A DNA stretch of 32,638 nucleotides from DAOUEH01 sp034430515 (GCA_034430515.1 DAOUEP010000077.1:1-32638); one strand, 5' to 3'; shown: positions 7,348 through 16,288, counted from the first letter of the stretch. The notes: generated from the sequence alone by a model not told the origin. Made by a program: numbers and translations.

Positions 7348-8556
7348 CTAGATTGACCTCAATATGGTGTACATGGGGGTTATCATGGAGAGGGCGATAA
7401 ATATCACCACCAGGCCGACGACGACCGTCATCACCGGCTCTATCAGGGAAACCATGGTATCGATGCGGCGCTCCACCTTACGCTCGTAGAAGTCGGCCAG
7501 AGTGGCGAAGGTGGTGTCCATGGCGCCGCTCTTTTCGCCCACGGCCACCATTTCCGCCAGCAGGGGCGGGAAGATTTCGCTTTCGGCCAGCGGCTCGGCC
7601 AGCCCCTCGCCCTGAACGAGGCGCTGGCGCACCGTGTCCAGTGCCCGGCGGATGACCCGGTTGCGGCTGGTCGGCACGGCGATTTCCAGGATGGTGGGCA
7701 GGTGCAGCCCGGCGCCGAGCAGCATGGCGGCCATCTGGCAGAAGTGCTGCAGGCTGCGCTCGATGATAACGGCGCCGAGCCAGGGTATTTTCAGCCAGAA
7801 GACGTCCCGCGCCAGCCGCACCGAAGGCAGCCGCATCAGGGCGAAACCGGCGATGACGACGGCAACGATACCGGCCAGGATATAGAGGCCGTTAGTGGAG
7901 AGAAACGAGCTTACGCCGATGAGGCTCCGCGTGGTGAAGGGCAAGTCGGCGCCGACGGACTGAAAGAGGTTGACCAACGGCGGCAGGGCCACGGTAATGA
8001 GCAGGATGGTAACAGCCACGGCCATGAGTAAAATAAAGCCGGGGTAGACCATGGCGCGCTTGACGCGGCGCCCGGCGACGAGCTGCTTATCCATGTAGAG
8101 GGCGGCCTGGCGCAGGCCGGTGCCCAGCTGTCCCGCCTGCTCGCTGGCGCGGATGACCTGAAGGTATGTATCGGGGAATTGGGTGGGGTGATTGCCCAGC
8201 GCCTGGGAGAGGGAGTCGCCCCCCTTGACCTCCTCGGTAATGCCGTGGATGATTCGCTTGAGGGCCTTGCGGGTGGCCTGGCTCCCCAGCAGCTGCAGGG
8301 AGGTGAGGATGGGTACGCCCGATTCGAGCAAAGTGGCCAGTTGGGTGGAAAAATCGATGACCTCCTGAGGCCGGACGCCGAACAGCGTCGGCAGGAGGCC
8401 CTCCAGGCTCAGGGTCGCCGGGACCTGGCGCAGGCTGAGGATATACTCGTAGCCGGCGCGGTAGAGGGCGTCCTCGGCCATGGCCTCGGAGGTGACCTCG
8501 ATGGTGCCATCGACTACTTCCTTATTGGCGGTGTAAGCCTGATATTTGTAAGCCAT
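7348..8556 (-). CDS. pilC: PilC inner-membrane platform protein
   Basis: Polytopic membrane protein that couples the PilB and PilT ATPases to pilin assembly. The 402 residues are the standard PilC length. A small N-terminal cytoplasmic domain (MAYKYQAYTANKEVVDGTIE) precedes two GspF repeats. The first (about 70-190) has FSTQLATLLESGVPILTSLQ and ends in a membrane helix. The second (about 270-395) has FCQMAAMLLGAGLHLPTILE and VAVGEKSGAMDTTF and ends in the last helix. A third helix lies near 220-240. The ATG at 8554-8556 has a GGAGGGG stretch 15 bases upstream, rather far for a ribosome site. It follows pilB by 30 bp. Confidence 0.96.
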   Translation of the reverse strand: MAYKYQAYTANKEVVDGTIEVTSEAMAEDALYRAGYEYILSLRQVPATLSLEGLLPTLFGVRPQEVIDFSTQLATLLESGVPILTSLQLLGSQATRKALKRIIHGITEEVKGGDSLSQALGNHPTQFPDTYLQVIRASEQAGQLGTGLRQAALYMDKQLVAGRRVKRAMVYPGFILLMAVAVTILLITVALPPLVNLFQSVGADLPFTTRSLIGVSSFLSTNGLYILAGIVAVVIAGFALMRLPSVRLARDVFWLKIPWLGAVIIERSLQHFCQMAAMLLGAGLHLPTILEIAVPTSRNRVIRRALDTVRQRLVQGEGLAEPLAESEIFPPLLAEMVAVGEKSGAMDTTFATLADFYERKVERRIDTMVSLIEPVMTVVVGLVVIFIALSMITPMYTILRSI

Positions 8557-8586
8557 TTTATAATTTCGGCCCCTCCAAGACTCCTG

Positions 8587-10281
8587 CTATGGGGAGATGG
8601 TAAAGACACTGCGCATCACCTCGCCGACGGTGGTAATGCCCTCCTTGACCTTGAGGATGCCGTCCTGTTTCATGGTCATCATGCCGTCGGCGACGGCCTG
8701 AGCCTTGATTTCGCTGGCGTTGCCGTGGTCGCGGACGAGCCTGGTGACGGCCTCGTTCATGGCCAGCAGCTCGAAGATGCCGGTGCGGCCGCGGTAGCCG
8801 GTGCCGGCGCAGAGATTGCAGCCGGTGCCCTGATGAAATTCCTTGATTTCCTCGCCGCTGCCGCCGATAAAGGCCAGCTCCTCCGGGGTGGGCTGGTAGG
8901 CCTCGCGGCAGTTGGCGCAGATTTTGCGCACCATGCGCTGGGAGACCGTGCCGATGAGCGTGGACGATATCGAGGCCGGCACCACGCCCAGGTCGAGCAG
9001 GCGGTAGAGCACGCCCACGGCGTCGTTGGCGTGGATGGAGGAGAGCACCAGGTGACCGGTGAGGGCCGCCTGCACGGCGGTGGTGACGGTGTCCTTGTCC
9101 CTTATCTCGCCGACGAGGATGACGTCGGGGTCGTGGCGCATGATGGCGCGCAGCCCGCTGGCGAAGGTGATGCCGGCCTTGGTGTTGACCTGGGTCTGGT
9201 TGAGGTCAATAAAGCTGTACTCGATGGGGTCTTCGATGGTCATAATATTGCGCTCGTAGCGGTTCAGCTCGTTAATGGCGGCGTAGAGGGTGGTGGTCTT
9301 GCCGGAGCCGGTGGGCCCGCCGGCCAGGAGCATCCCCAGGGGACTCCGGAGCATGGCCTGGTACTTGGCCAGGGTGGCGGGCTGCATGCCCAGCTCGGCC
9401 AGGGTGAAGAAGGACAGCGACTTGTCTAAAATTCTCAGGGTGACCCGCTCGCCGTTGGGCGTCTCCATGGTGGCGGCGCGGATATCCGCCTCGTTGCCGT
9501 CCACCTTGACGGCGAACTGGCCGTCCTGGGGGCGCCGCTGCTCGGCGATATCCATGCCGGCCAGGATTTTGACGCGGGATACCAGCGCCTGGTGGATGGA
9601 GAGCGGGAAGGAGAACGCATCGTGGAGGATGCCGTCGATGCGGTAGCGGATGCGCAGGCGCGCCTCCTGCGGCTCGATGTGCACGTCCGAGGCGCGGTCT
9701 TTGACCGCCTGGGTCAGCAGCAGGTCGAGGGTCTCGGCGACGGGCGTCGTCGCCGTAATCTCGGCGGCGATGCTCATCTTCGCCTCCGGCTCGATGGCGA
9801 ACTGGCTCACCTGTTTTTCGATGGCGTCGGCGGAGCGGTAGTTGAGGTTAATCGCCCGCTCGATATCGGGGCGCACGCCCAGGGCGGCCTCTACGCGCAT
9901 CTTCACCTGGGCCTTGATGTCCTCCAGGGTGCGGATGTCTTCCGGGTCGGCCATAACCACCATCAGCGAGTCGTTGATGATGTCCAGCGGTATCATGGTA
10001 TGCTTGCGGGCCATCTCCTCCGGGATGAGGGCCAGCGCCTGCGGCTGTACCTGGTGGCGCTTGAGGTCGATGAGGGGCAGGTTGAGGTAAATGCTCTGGA
10101 CGACGGCCAGCTCATCGGGCCGGACGGCCCCCTGCCGGGTGAGGATATCACCCAGCCGGCCGCCCTTCTGGCGCTGCTGCAGGCGGGCCGCGGTCAGCTG
10201 CTCCGGGGTGACCAGGTTGGCCTCGACCAGCCGGTCGCCCAGGTCCTGGCGCACCGTGGTCGGCTTCTTTTCGTTAGCCAC
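8587..10281 (-). CDS. pilB: PilB/GspE-type T4P extension ATPase
   Basis: Hexameric ATPase driving pilus extension. The 564 residues contain an N-terminal GspE_N (MshEN-like) domain (about 10-145) and the ATPase core. The core has Walker A GGPTGSGKTTT (321-331), Asp box IMTIEDPIE (346-354), Walker B DVILVGEIRD (386-395), His box TGHLVLSSIHAND (408-420) and the PilB-type zinc site CANC...CNLC (Cys455, 458, 488, 491). Whether the N-terminal domain binds cyclic di-GMP, as some MshEN domains do, cannot be told here. The start is GTG (10279-10281) with AGGAG seven bases upstream, overlapping the receiver gene stop by eight bases. Coupling to a receiver gene hints at control of extension by that regulator. 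Confidence 0.96.
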   Translation of the reverse strand: MANEKKPTTVRQDLGDRLVEANLVTPEQLTAARLQQRQKGGRLGDILTRQGAVRPDELAVVQSIYLNLPLIDLKRHQVQPQALALIPEEMARKHTMIPLDIINDSLMVVMADPEDIRTLEDIKAQVKMRVEAALGVRPDIERAINLNYRSADAIEKQVSQFAIEPEAKMSIAAEITATTPVAETLDLLLTQAVKDRASDVHIEPQEARLRIRYRIDGILHDAFSFPLSIHQALVSRVKILAGMDIAEQRRPQDGQFAVKVDGNEADIRAATMETPNGERVTLRILDKSLSFFTLAELGMQPATLAKYQAMLRSPLGMLLAGGPTGSGKTTTLYAAINELNRYERNIMTIEDPIEYSFIDLNQTQVNTKAGITFASGLRAIMRHDPDVILVGEIRDKDTVTTAVQAALTGHLVLSSIHANDAVGVLYRLLDLGVVPASISSTLIGTVSQRMVRKICANCREAYQPTPEELAFIGGSGEEIKEFHQGTGCNLCAGTGYRGRTGIFELLAMNEAVTRLVRDHGNASEIKAQAVADGMMTMKQDGILKVKEGITTVGEVMRSVFTISP

Positions 10282-10681
10282 TTACTTTCTCCTGTTGCTT
10301 GGGTTCGGGCGCCTTACGCGCCAGCAGGTTGGCCACCCGGCGCACTATTTCCTCCGGCGCGGCGGGCTTGGGCAGGTAGCCGTCGGCGCCCACCTTGAGT
10401 CCGGTCTTTTTGTCTATCTCCTGCACCTTGGCGGAGAACATCAGGATGGGCAGGTTGGCGGTGGCCGGCTCCGTCCGCAGGCGGTGGCATATCTCGAAGC
10501 CATCCAGCCCCGGCAGCATGACGTCCAGGATAACCAGGTCGGGCCGCTCGGTGCGGGCCAGACGCAGCCCGTCCAGCCCGTTGGCCGCCGTGATGAGCTG
10601 GTAGCCCTGGTGCCGCAGGGTGTAGTCCACCAGCCGCGAGGTCGCCGGGTCGTCTTCAATTACCAGTATTTTCTTTACCAT
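10274..10681 (-). CDS. Single-domain response regulator (CheY-like), pilB-coupled
   Basis: Stand-alone receiver of 135 residues with no DNA-binding or enzymatic output. It has the acidic pair in LVIEDD (residues 10-11), the phospho-acceptor Asp53 in LVILDVMLPG, a Ser in the MFSAK segment in place of the usual Thr, and Lys105 in GYLPKP. A PilG/PilH or CheY-like role, acting by binding another protein, is the natural inference. Its gene start lies inside the end of the REC-PAS-kinase gene (26-base overlap) and its end overlaps pilB by eight bases. It is thus co-translated with a likely cognate kinase on one side and the extension motor on the other. Confidence 0.92.
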   Translation of the reverse strand: MVKKILVIEDDPATSRLVDYTLRHQGYQLITAANGLDGLRLARTERPDLVILDVMLPGLDGFEICHRLRTEPATANLPILMFSAKVQEIDKKTGLKVGADGYLPKPAAPEEIVRRVANLLARKAPEPKQQEKVSG

Positions 10682-13262
10682 GATTTTTCACTCCTTTGCT
10701 TATTGCGGGTATTTTTTCGTCGAGGGGAAGGCTGAAGCTGAAGGTGCTCCCCTGGCCTGGTTTGCTTTCCGCCCAGATGCGTCCGCCGTGGGCGTCGATA
10801 ATCTGCTTGGAGATAAAAAGCCCCAGCCCGGTGCCGCCGCGGACTTTTTCGGCCTCGTCGCGGTAAAACCTCTCGAAGAGGTGCTTCTGGGCTTCCTCCG
10901 AGATGCCGATGCCGTCGTCGGAGACCTGGAAGAGCACCGCGTCTTTGAGGGCCTTTGCCCGCACCGTAATGTTTCCCCCGGGCTCGCTGAACTTGATGGC
11001 GTTGCCGACCAGGTTAATAATTACCTGCCGCAGCCGGCCGCCGTCTATCTCCATCTCGGGTAACGCTTCCGTCATTTCTTCATTAAGGGTAATATTCTTA
11101 TCGCGGGCCAGGCTTTGGAAGCTCTTGATGGCATCGATGAAGGTTTCTCTTGTCGGCGTGGGCCGCTTGTAGACCTCGAACCGGCCGGCATCCAGCCGGG
11201 ACATGTCCAGGAGGTTATCAATCAGGCTGCCGAGGTGCTGGCTCTCCCGGTCGATAATCTCCAGGAATTCCTGCTTGGTGGCTTCATCGGGCACCTGGCC
11301 GTTTATAATCAGCTTGGTAAAACCGCTGATGGACTGGAGCGGCGTGCGTAGCTCGTGGGAGACATTGGAGAGGAGGTCGCTCTTCATCTTGCTCAGCCTT
11401 TCCTCGGCCTCTTTGCGCTCCGTAATGTCCCGGATGATGGCGGTTACAATGTGACTTCCCCCGGATTTCCGGGATGATATGGAAAGCTCGACAGGCACCT
11501 CCGTGCCGTCTTTCTTCAGGCCGGTACCTTCCAGCGTCCGGTACGAGGACTGCCCCGGGCGGCGCCGGTTCAGGGCGGCCAGCAGCTTCTTCGTCTTGAG
11601 CCGGTCTTTCTCCGGGATTACGGTCATAATGGGCTGGCCGAGCATCTCCTTTTCCGTATAGTCGAGTATCCTGGTTGCCCCCTGGTTCCAGATGACTACC
11701 AGCATTTCCGGGTCGGTGGCGATGATGCCATCGAAGGAAGTGCTGATGATCTCGCGGAATTTTTCCTCGCTGCGGCGCAGCGCCTCCTCCGACGCCCGGC
11801 GCTCGGTGATGTCGGCAATCAGTGTCACCCAGCCGGTACGCTGGCCGTTGGCTACGATTTCCTGAACGTTAACGTCGGCCCATATCTCGCCGCGGTAGGT
11901 GCGGTGCCGCTCTTCTTCCTGAAGGAAGCCTTCGGCTTCCAGCTTGGCGACGCGCTCTTTAGTTTCGCCGGGGTGGTCTTCGACGACATCGATAATGTCC
12001 AGGATGTTTTTACCAATGGCCTCTTCGGCGCTCAGACCGTAAATCCGCTCGCTCATCTTGTTCCAGAGGGTGACATTGTAGTCCGTGTCCAGGGCCATAA
12101 CGCCTTCGCGGATGGATTTGAAAGCGGTGTCCGAAAAGCGCAGCACATCTTCCGTCTCCTTGCGCTCGGTAATATCGGTAGTCATGGAGAGGATGCAGGG
12201 CTGGCCGTCTATATGGATAATATCGGCCGAAAACAGCCAGATTCGTTTCTGACCCCTCTTGGTGCGGAAGACGTACTCCGCGTTGCTCACCACGCCCTTT
12301 GTCTTGATGGTCTTGACCATGGCCAGGCGCTGCTGCTCGTCGTCCCAGATTTTCAGGGCGACCGACGTTTTGCCGATGACCTCTTCCCGCGTGTAGCCCA
12401 TCTGGCGCAGGAAGGAATCGTTGACCTCGAGAAAGGTGCCGTCCTCCCGCCGGGTAATGACCACCGCCTCCGGGCTGGCGCGGAAGGCCTTGAAGAACTT
12501 GTCCTCGGACTCCTTGAGGGCCTCCTCGGCCTGCTTGCGCTTGGTGACGTCGCGGAGGGAGGCCAGGTAGGCGGGTTTGCCTTCCCAGTCGACGCCGGCG
12601 ACGCGCATCTCGGCGATGGTCTTTTCCCGGTCGCAGCGGTCAATGGTAATCTCCGAAGTATTGCCCTTTTTCAGGGGGAAAGCGAACGGCTTTTGGAGCA
12701 GGTCCTGTTTCTGGCTGCACAGCATGGCCTCGGCCGCCGGGTTGGCGAAGAGCACCTGCTTTTCGCCGTTGACGACGATAATGGCGTCGGCGTTGTTATC
12801 CAGTATTTCGAGGAGGTTGTTCCGGACGCGGGTAATTTCGCGGGCGTTTTGCTCCAGTTCGCGCTGCAGGTTGGCCCGCTCGATGGCGTAGGCCAGGGAG
12901 CGCTCTATCTGGGCGCCGTCCGCCTGGCCTTTCACCAGGTAATCCTGGGCGCCGGCCTGCACCGCCTTGGTGGCGGTGGCCTCGTCGTCAAAGCCGCTGA
13001 GTACCACCAGCGGTACCTGGGGCGCCTCGTCGAGGAGGCGGGTAACCGTGGCCAGGCCGTGGCTGTCCGGCAGGCCGAGGTCGGCCAGTATCAGGTCGGG
13101 CGCCGCGGCGGTAAGCTGGGCCAGCCCTTCCTTAAGCGTCCCGGCCCGGGTGACGCTGAAGCGGATATTGATGGAGCTATCCAGCTCGCGCTGTATCAGG
13201 GTGGCGTCGTCCGCACTATCCTCGATAATCAGTATCTTGACGTTGGTTTTTTTATTTTCCAT
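10656..13262 (-). CDS. REC-PAS4-histidine kinase
   Basis: Soluble 868-residue sensor kinase with a receiver at its N terminus. Domains in order: receiver (about 8-125, phospho-acceptor Asp61, KG at 111-112 as the Lys switch), a short coiled coil, four PAS domains (about 147-245, 250-370, 375-490, 497-617, each ending near DxTxRK/DITER), HisKA with His636 in SNVSHELRTP, and HATPase with N box (750-758), DDGIGI and GGTGLGL. There is no membrane segment, so the signals are cytoplasmic. The N-terminal receiver probably takes phosphate from or is tuned by another kinase; the membrane kinase encoded just upstream is the obvious candidate. It overlaps the next receiver gene by 26 bases. Partners and ligand are inferred from gene order only. 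Confidence 0.93.
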   Translation of the reverse strand: MENKKTNVKILIIEDSADDATLIQRELDSSINIRFSVTRAGTLKEGLAQLTAAAPDLILADLGLPDSHGLATVTRLLDEAPQVPLVVLSGFDDEATATKAVQAGAQDYLVKGQADGAQIERSLAYAIERANLQRELEQNAREITRVRNNLLEILDNNADAIIVVNGEKQVLFANPAAEAMLCSQKQDLLQKPFAFPLKKGNTSEITIDRCDREKTIAEMRVAGVDWEGKPAYLASLRDVTKRKQAEEALKESEDKFFKAFRASPEAVVITRREDGTFLEVNDSFLRQMGYTREEVIGKTSVALKIWDDEQQRLAMVKTIKTKGVVSNAEYVFRTKRGQKRIWLFSADIIHIDGQPCILSMTTDITERKETEDVLRFSDTAFKSIREGVMALDTDYNVTLWNKMSERIYGLSAEEAIGKNILDIIDVVEDHPGETKERVAKLEAEGFLQEEERHRTYRGEIWADVNVQEIVANGQRTGWVTLIADITERRASEEALRRSEEKFREIISTSFDGIIATDPEMLVVIWNQGATRILDYTEKEMLGQPIMTVIPEKDRLKTKKLLAALNRRRPGQSSYRTLEGTGLKKDGTEVPVELSISSRKSGGSHIVTAIIRDITERKEAEERLSKMKSDLLSNVSHELRTPLQSISGFTKLIINGQVPDEATKQEFLEIIDRESQHLGSLIDNLLDMSRLDAGRFEVYKRPTPTRETFIDAIKSFQSLARDKNITLNEEMTEALPEMEIDGGRLRQVIINLVGNAIKFSEPGGNITVRAKALKDAVLFQVSDDGIGISEEAQKHLFERFYRDEAEKVRGGTGLGLFISKQIIDAHGGRIWAESKPGQGSTFSFSLPLDEKIPAISKGVKNHGKENTGN

Positions 13263-13302
13263 TTCACTCCATTCCTTTCCGGCGCTGGCGGCGCGGTATT
13301 TT

Positions 13303-13743
13303 TTAGACCGGGGGTTCGTTAATCAGCAGCCAGTAGAGGCCGATGTTGTGGACGGCTTCGACGAATTTATTAAAGTCTACCGGCTTGCGGACGTAGCTGT
13401 TGGCCCCCGACTTGTAGCTGCTGATGAGGTCATGCTCTTCCCTGGACGAGGTGAGGATGACCACCGGGATGAGCTTGGTGCGCTCGTCGGCGCGCAGGCG
13501 TTCCAGCACCTGCAGGCCGCCCAGCTTGGGCAGCTTGAGGTCGAGCAGGATTAGCTTGGGCAAGTTGTGGGGGTCGCGGTCGGCGTAGGCGCCCTGACAG
13601 AAGAGATAGTCCAGGGCCTCGGCGCCGTCGCCGGCCACATCCAGGTGGTTGGCGATTTTATTTTTCTGTAAGGCCCGCCGCGTCAGCTCCACGTCGTCGG
13701 GGTTATCTTCTACCAGCAGTATTATTTCGTTTCTAACAACCAT
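13303..13743 (-). CDS. Rcp1-like single-domain response regulator
   Basis: Receiver of 146 residues of the Rcp1 subgroup, recognised by the loop FCQGAYADRDPHNLPKLILL between helix 2 and strand 3 and by the extended C-terminal segment. It has the acidic residues VEDNPDD, phospho-acceptor Asp68 (LLDLKLP), Thr98-Ser (LTSS) and Lys120 (RKPVDF). Rcp1-type regulators typically serve bacteriophytochrome-like kinases with a SYSVSHDLR HisKA domain. The gene just upstream encodes exactly such a HisKA domain, so the pair is probably cognate. There is no output domain. The ATG has AGGAG upstream. Confidence 0.92.
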   Translation of the reverse strand: MVVRNEIILLVEDNPDDVELTRRALQKNKIANHLDVAGDGAEALDYLFCQGAYADRDPHNLPKLILLDLKLPKLGGLQVLERLRADERTKLIPVVILTSSREEHDLISSYKSGANSYVRKPVDFNKFVEAVHNIGLYWLLINEPPV

Positions 13744-13758
13744 TTGATTGGCTCCTTT

Positions 13759-15828
13759 CTAATTCAGCGTGAAGTAAAAGGTGGCGCCTTTATTTACCTC
13801 GCCCTCGGCGCGTATCGTGCCGCCGTGGCGGTTGACGATGCGCTGCACGGTGGCCAGGCCGATGCCGGTGCCGGGGAATTCGGTCTCGCTGTGCAGGCGC
13901 TGGAAGGCGTTGAACAGCTTATCGGTGTAGGCCGGGTCAAAGCCGGCGCCGTTGTCCCGGACGAAGAAGACCGGCCGGTCGCCGTCGCGGTTCTGGCCGA
14001 ACTCGATGCGGGGGTGGTCGGTCTTGCCGGTGAACTTCCAGGCGTTGCCCAGCAGGTTCTCCAGCAGTGCCCGCAGCATCTGGGTATCGCCGTGAGCGGT
14101 AAGGCCCTTGGCGATAACGAACTCGACCTCGCGCTTCGACTGCTCTTCGTGGAGGCGTTCGGTAATCTCCAAAGCCAGGCCGCTCAGGTTCACCGTCTCC
14201 TGATGCAGCTCGCCCCGGGTGAGGCGGGAGAGCTTGAGGATGCCGTCGATAAGCTCGCCCATTTTCTGGCTGGCGTGGCGCAGGCGGTTGAGGTAGTCGC
14301 GGCCGGTTTCGTCGAGCTTGTCCGGATAGTCCTCCAGCAGGGCCTGGCTGAAACCGTCGATGCTCCGCAGCGGCGAGCGCAGGTCGTGCGAGACGGAATA
14401 GCTGAAGGCCTCCAGTTCCTTGTTGGCCGCCTCCAGGTGGGCCCCACTCTTGCGTAGCTCTTCTTCGGCGCGTTTGCGCTCGGTAATGTCGACGGTAACC
14501 GCCAGGATGCAATCCTTCCCGGCAAAGCTAATCGGCTCGGCGGAGAACAGCTGGGTACGGATTTCGCCGGACTTGATGTGGCAGCGGTACTCCTCGTTCA
14601 TCACCCGGCTGTCCTGGCGTATCTTCCCTAATATCCTCTCCCGCTCCTCGGAGTCAGCCCACAGACCCAGTTCCAGGGAGCTGTGGTCGATGGCCTCCTG
14701 GCGCGTCCAGCCGGTATCGCGCGTAAAGCTGTCGTTGACCTCCAGTAAAACCCCTCCCTCCAGCGTACTGATGCACATGGCGTTGGGGCTGGAGCGGAAG
14801 GCCTTGGAGAAGTTGTCCTCCGACTCCTTGAGGGCCTCATCGGCCTTTTTGCGTTCGGTAATGTCGCGGCAGACGCAGAAGATGAGCTTCTGCCCGGCGA
14901 ACTCGGCGCCGTTGGTGCTTATTTCCACGTCGTAGATGCTGCCGTCCTTGCGGCGGTGTTTCGTCTCGAAGTGGTCGCCGCTTTCATCAACGGTTCTAAT
15001 CATCTCGACCACTTGCTCGCGCGGGTAGAGGAACTCCCAGTCCCAGACACTGAGCTGGCGGGCTTCCTCCAGGGAGTAGCCCAGCATATCGGCAAAGCGC
15101 TGGTTGGCCTCGTAGACGCGGCCGTCCTGGTCGAGGACGACGATGCCGTCGCTGGACTGCTCGATGAGGATGCGCCGGCGCACCGCTTCATCGGCCAGGG
15201 CCGCGTCCTTCTCTTTAAGCTCTTGGAGCTGCGTTTCGATTTCTTTCTGGTCGTTGCGGCGGGCGGCCGAGATGACAATCGTAAAAAAGGTGATGGTGAC
15301 GATAAAAGCCAGCACCTCGGCCAGGTTAATAAAGGAGACGCCGGGAACAGTTATGAGCAGCGCGGCGGCGGTAAAGTAGGCCAGGGCGACGAATACGGAC
15401 TGCCGCAGGTTTAACAGGAAGGGCGAGATGAGCAGCGGCAGGGCCACCCACATCAGCGACGCTTCGACGTTGGTCATCTGCTGGGATAAGATAATCTGGG
15501 CGGGCGCCGGTATTATCGGCGCTACCAGCGCCAGCACCAGGGCCGTGTGGTAATGACCGAGGCGGATGGCTAGATAGCCGACCAGCAGCAGGAAGGAGGC
15601 CCCGGCCATGGGTATCCAGGTGGGGTCGCCGGTTCTGTAGACGGCGATAAACCCCAGCAGTATCGAGAAGAAGATGAAAATGAAATAGGCCGCTAGTATC
15701 TGCCCGCGCCGGCGCTTCTCCGGCGATGCCAGGCTGGCCGCAGGTTGGGACATCCAGATGAGGCCGGCCCGGATGGCCCGCAGCGCCCTGGTTATTAAGT
15801 TCGGTTTACTTGCTTTTCTGGCAGTCAT
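13759..15828 (-). CDS. Membrane PAS-PAS histidine kinase (phytochrome-kinase-like core)
   Basis: Integral membrane sensor kinase of 689 residues. After a cytoplasmic leader (1-45) there are about six hydrophobic helices (45-190), then a short coiled coil, two PAS domains (about 215-328 and 335-455), and a HisKA domain with His481 in SYSVSHDLRSPLRSI. The HATPase domain has LLGNAWKF, DNGAGFD and GTGIGLATV. The HisKA subtype is that of cyanobacterial phytochrome kinases, but no GAF or PHY domain and no chromophore Cys site are present. The input is therefore probably membrane-borne or a PAS ligand rather than light. It follows the pilin gene after a strong hairpin, and precedes an Rcp1-like receiver gene by 15 bp. 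The ATG has GGAG eight bases upstream. Confidence 0.93.
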   Translation of the reverse strand: MTARKASKPNLITRALRAIRAGLIWMSQPAASLASPEKRRRGQILAAYFIFIFFSILLGFIAVYRTGDPTWIPMAGASFLLLVGYLAIRLGHYHTALVLALVAPIIPAPAQIILSQQMTNVEASLMWVALPLLISPFLLNLRQSVFVALAYFTAAALLITVPGVSFINLAEVLAFIVTITFFTIVISAARRNDQKEIETQLQELKEKDAALADEAVRRRILIEQSSDGIVVLDQDGRVYEANQRFADMLGYSLEEARQLSVWDWEFLYPREQVVEMIRTVDESGDHFETKHRRKDGSIYDVEISTNGAEFAGQKLIFCVCRDITERKKADEALKESEDNFSKAFRSSPNAMCISTLEGGVLLEVNDSFTRDTGWTRQEAIDHSSLELGLWADSEERERILGKIRQDSRVMNEEYRCHIKSGEIRTQLFSAEPISFAGKDCILAVTVDITERKRAEEELRKSGAHLEAANKELEAFSYSVSHDLRSPLRSIDGFSQALLEDYPDKLDETGRDYLNRLRHASQKMGELIDGILKLSRLTRGELHQETVNLSGLALEITERLHEEQSKREVEFVIAKGLTAHGDTQMLRALLENLLGNAWKFTGKTDHPRIEFGQNRDGDRPVFFVRDNGAGFDPAYTDKLFNAFQRLHSETEFPGTGIGLATVQRIVNRHGGTIRAEGEVNKGATFYFTLN

Positions 15829-15840
15829 TGTTTCTTCTCC

Positions 15841-15879
15841 GGCAGCCGGACCAACGTAGAGGTCATCCGTCCGGCTGCC
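15841..15879 (-). promoter_or_regulatory. Strong intercistronic hairpin after the pilin gene
   Basis: An 11-bp perfect inverted repeat, GGCAGCCGGAC (15841-15851) with GTCCGGCTGCC (15869-15879), encloses a 17-base loop. On the transcribed strand it lies after the pilin stop and ends directly before the GGAG ribosome site of the kinase gene. There is no U run after it, so it is not a standard intrinsic terminator. A role in partial termination, mRNA 3'-end protection or processing, giving more pilin than kinase, is an inference. Confidence 0.6.
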
Positions 15880-15919
15880 GATGCTCCCTTATTTACTTCT
15901 CGTTCCGGTTTGGCGCGGC

Positions 15920-16288
15920 CTATTCGTAGCCGGTGCTGTCCTGCTCAACCAGGCCGGTGTCGCTGCAGGTATAGGTGCCCTTGGTGGTGGCCGTCCTCAG
16001 GTGGTCGGGGTAGATCGGGTTGCCGGTGGGGAAGGCCGACATGTTGGACGTGGCTGTCTCCACGGCGGTGACCTCGGTCAGGTTGTTCTTAGCCATCATG
16101 ACGTCCACGGCCGTCTGGACGGTGACCAGCTCGGCCTTGGCGGCTTCCACCTGCCCCTCGTCGGTAAGACCGGTGACGTTGGGTAGCACGATGGCGGCCA
16201 GCACGCCCAGAATAGCCACGACGATAAGTAGCTCTACCAGCGTGAAGCCCTTGTTTCTGCCTTTCAGCTCCCTCTTGAACCTGTTCAT
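15920..16288 (-). CDS. pilA: Type IV major pilin (PilA-like)
   Basis: Precursor of the pilus fibre subunit, 122 residues. The leader MNRFKRELKGRNKG is basic and ends in Gly. The mature protein starts FTLVELLIVVAILGVLAAIV with Glu5, the classical N-methylated type IVa pattern. The mature part is only about 108 residues, with a short globular domain and an aromatic C-terminal tail (TGTYTC-type segment and final GYE). A single Cys (about residue 108) rules out an intramolecular disulfide loop. The ATG has AGGAGG upstream. It is second in the operon, after the small DNA-binding protein, and is followed by a strong hairpin. No prepilin peptidase (PilD) gene is in the window, so processing relies on one elsewhere. 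Confidence 0.93.
   Translation of the reverse strand: MNRFKRELKGRNKGFTLVELLIVVAILGVLAAIVLPNVTGLTDEGQVEAAKAELVTVQTAVDVMMAKNNLTEVTAVETATSNMSAFPTGNPIYPDHLRTATTKGTYTCSDTGLVEQDSTGYE

Noticed and set aside
11904..13322. 472-codon plus-strand frame opposite the REC-PAS4 kinase
   Set aside because: No recognisable domain; the kinase frame has all catalytic boxes.
15920..16288. Pilin as a conductive e-pilin
   Set aside because: The mature pilin has about 108 residues with few aromatic residues along the helix, unlike the short aromatic-dense Geobacter type. There is no sequence support for conductivity.
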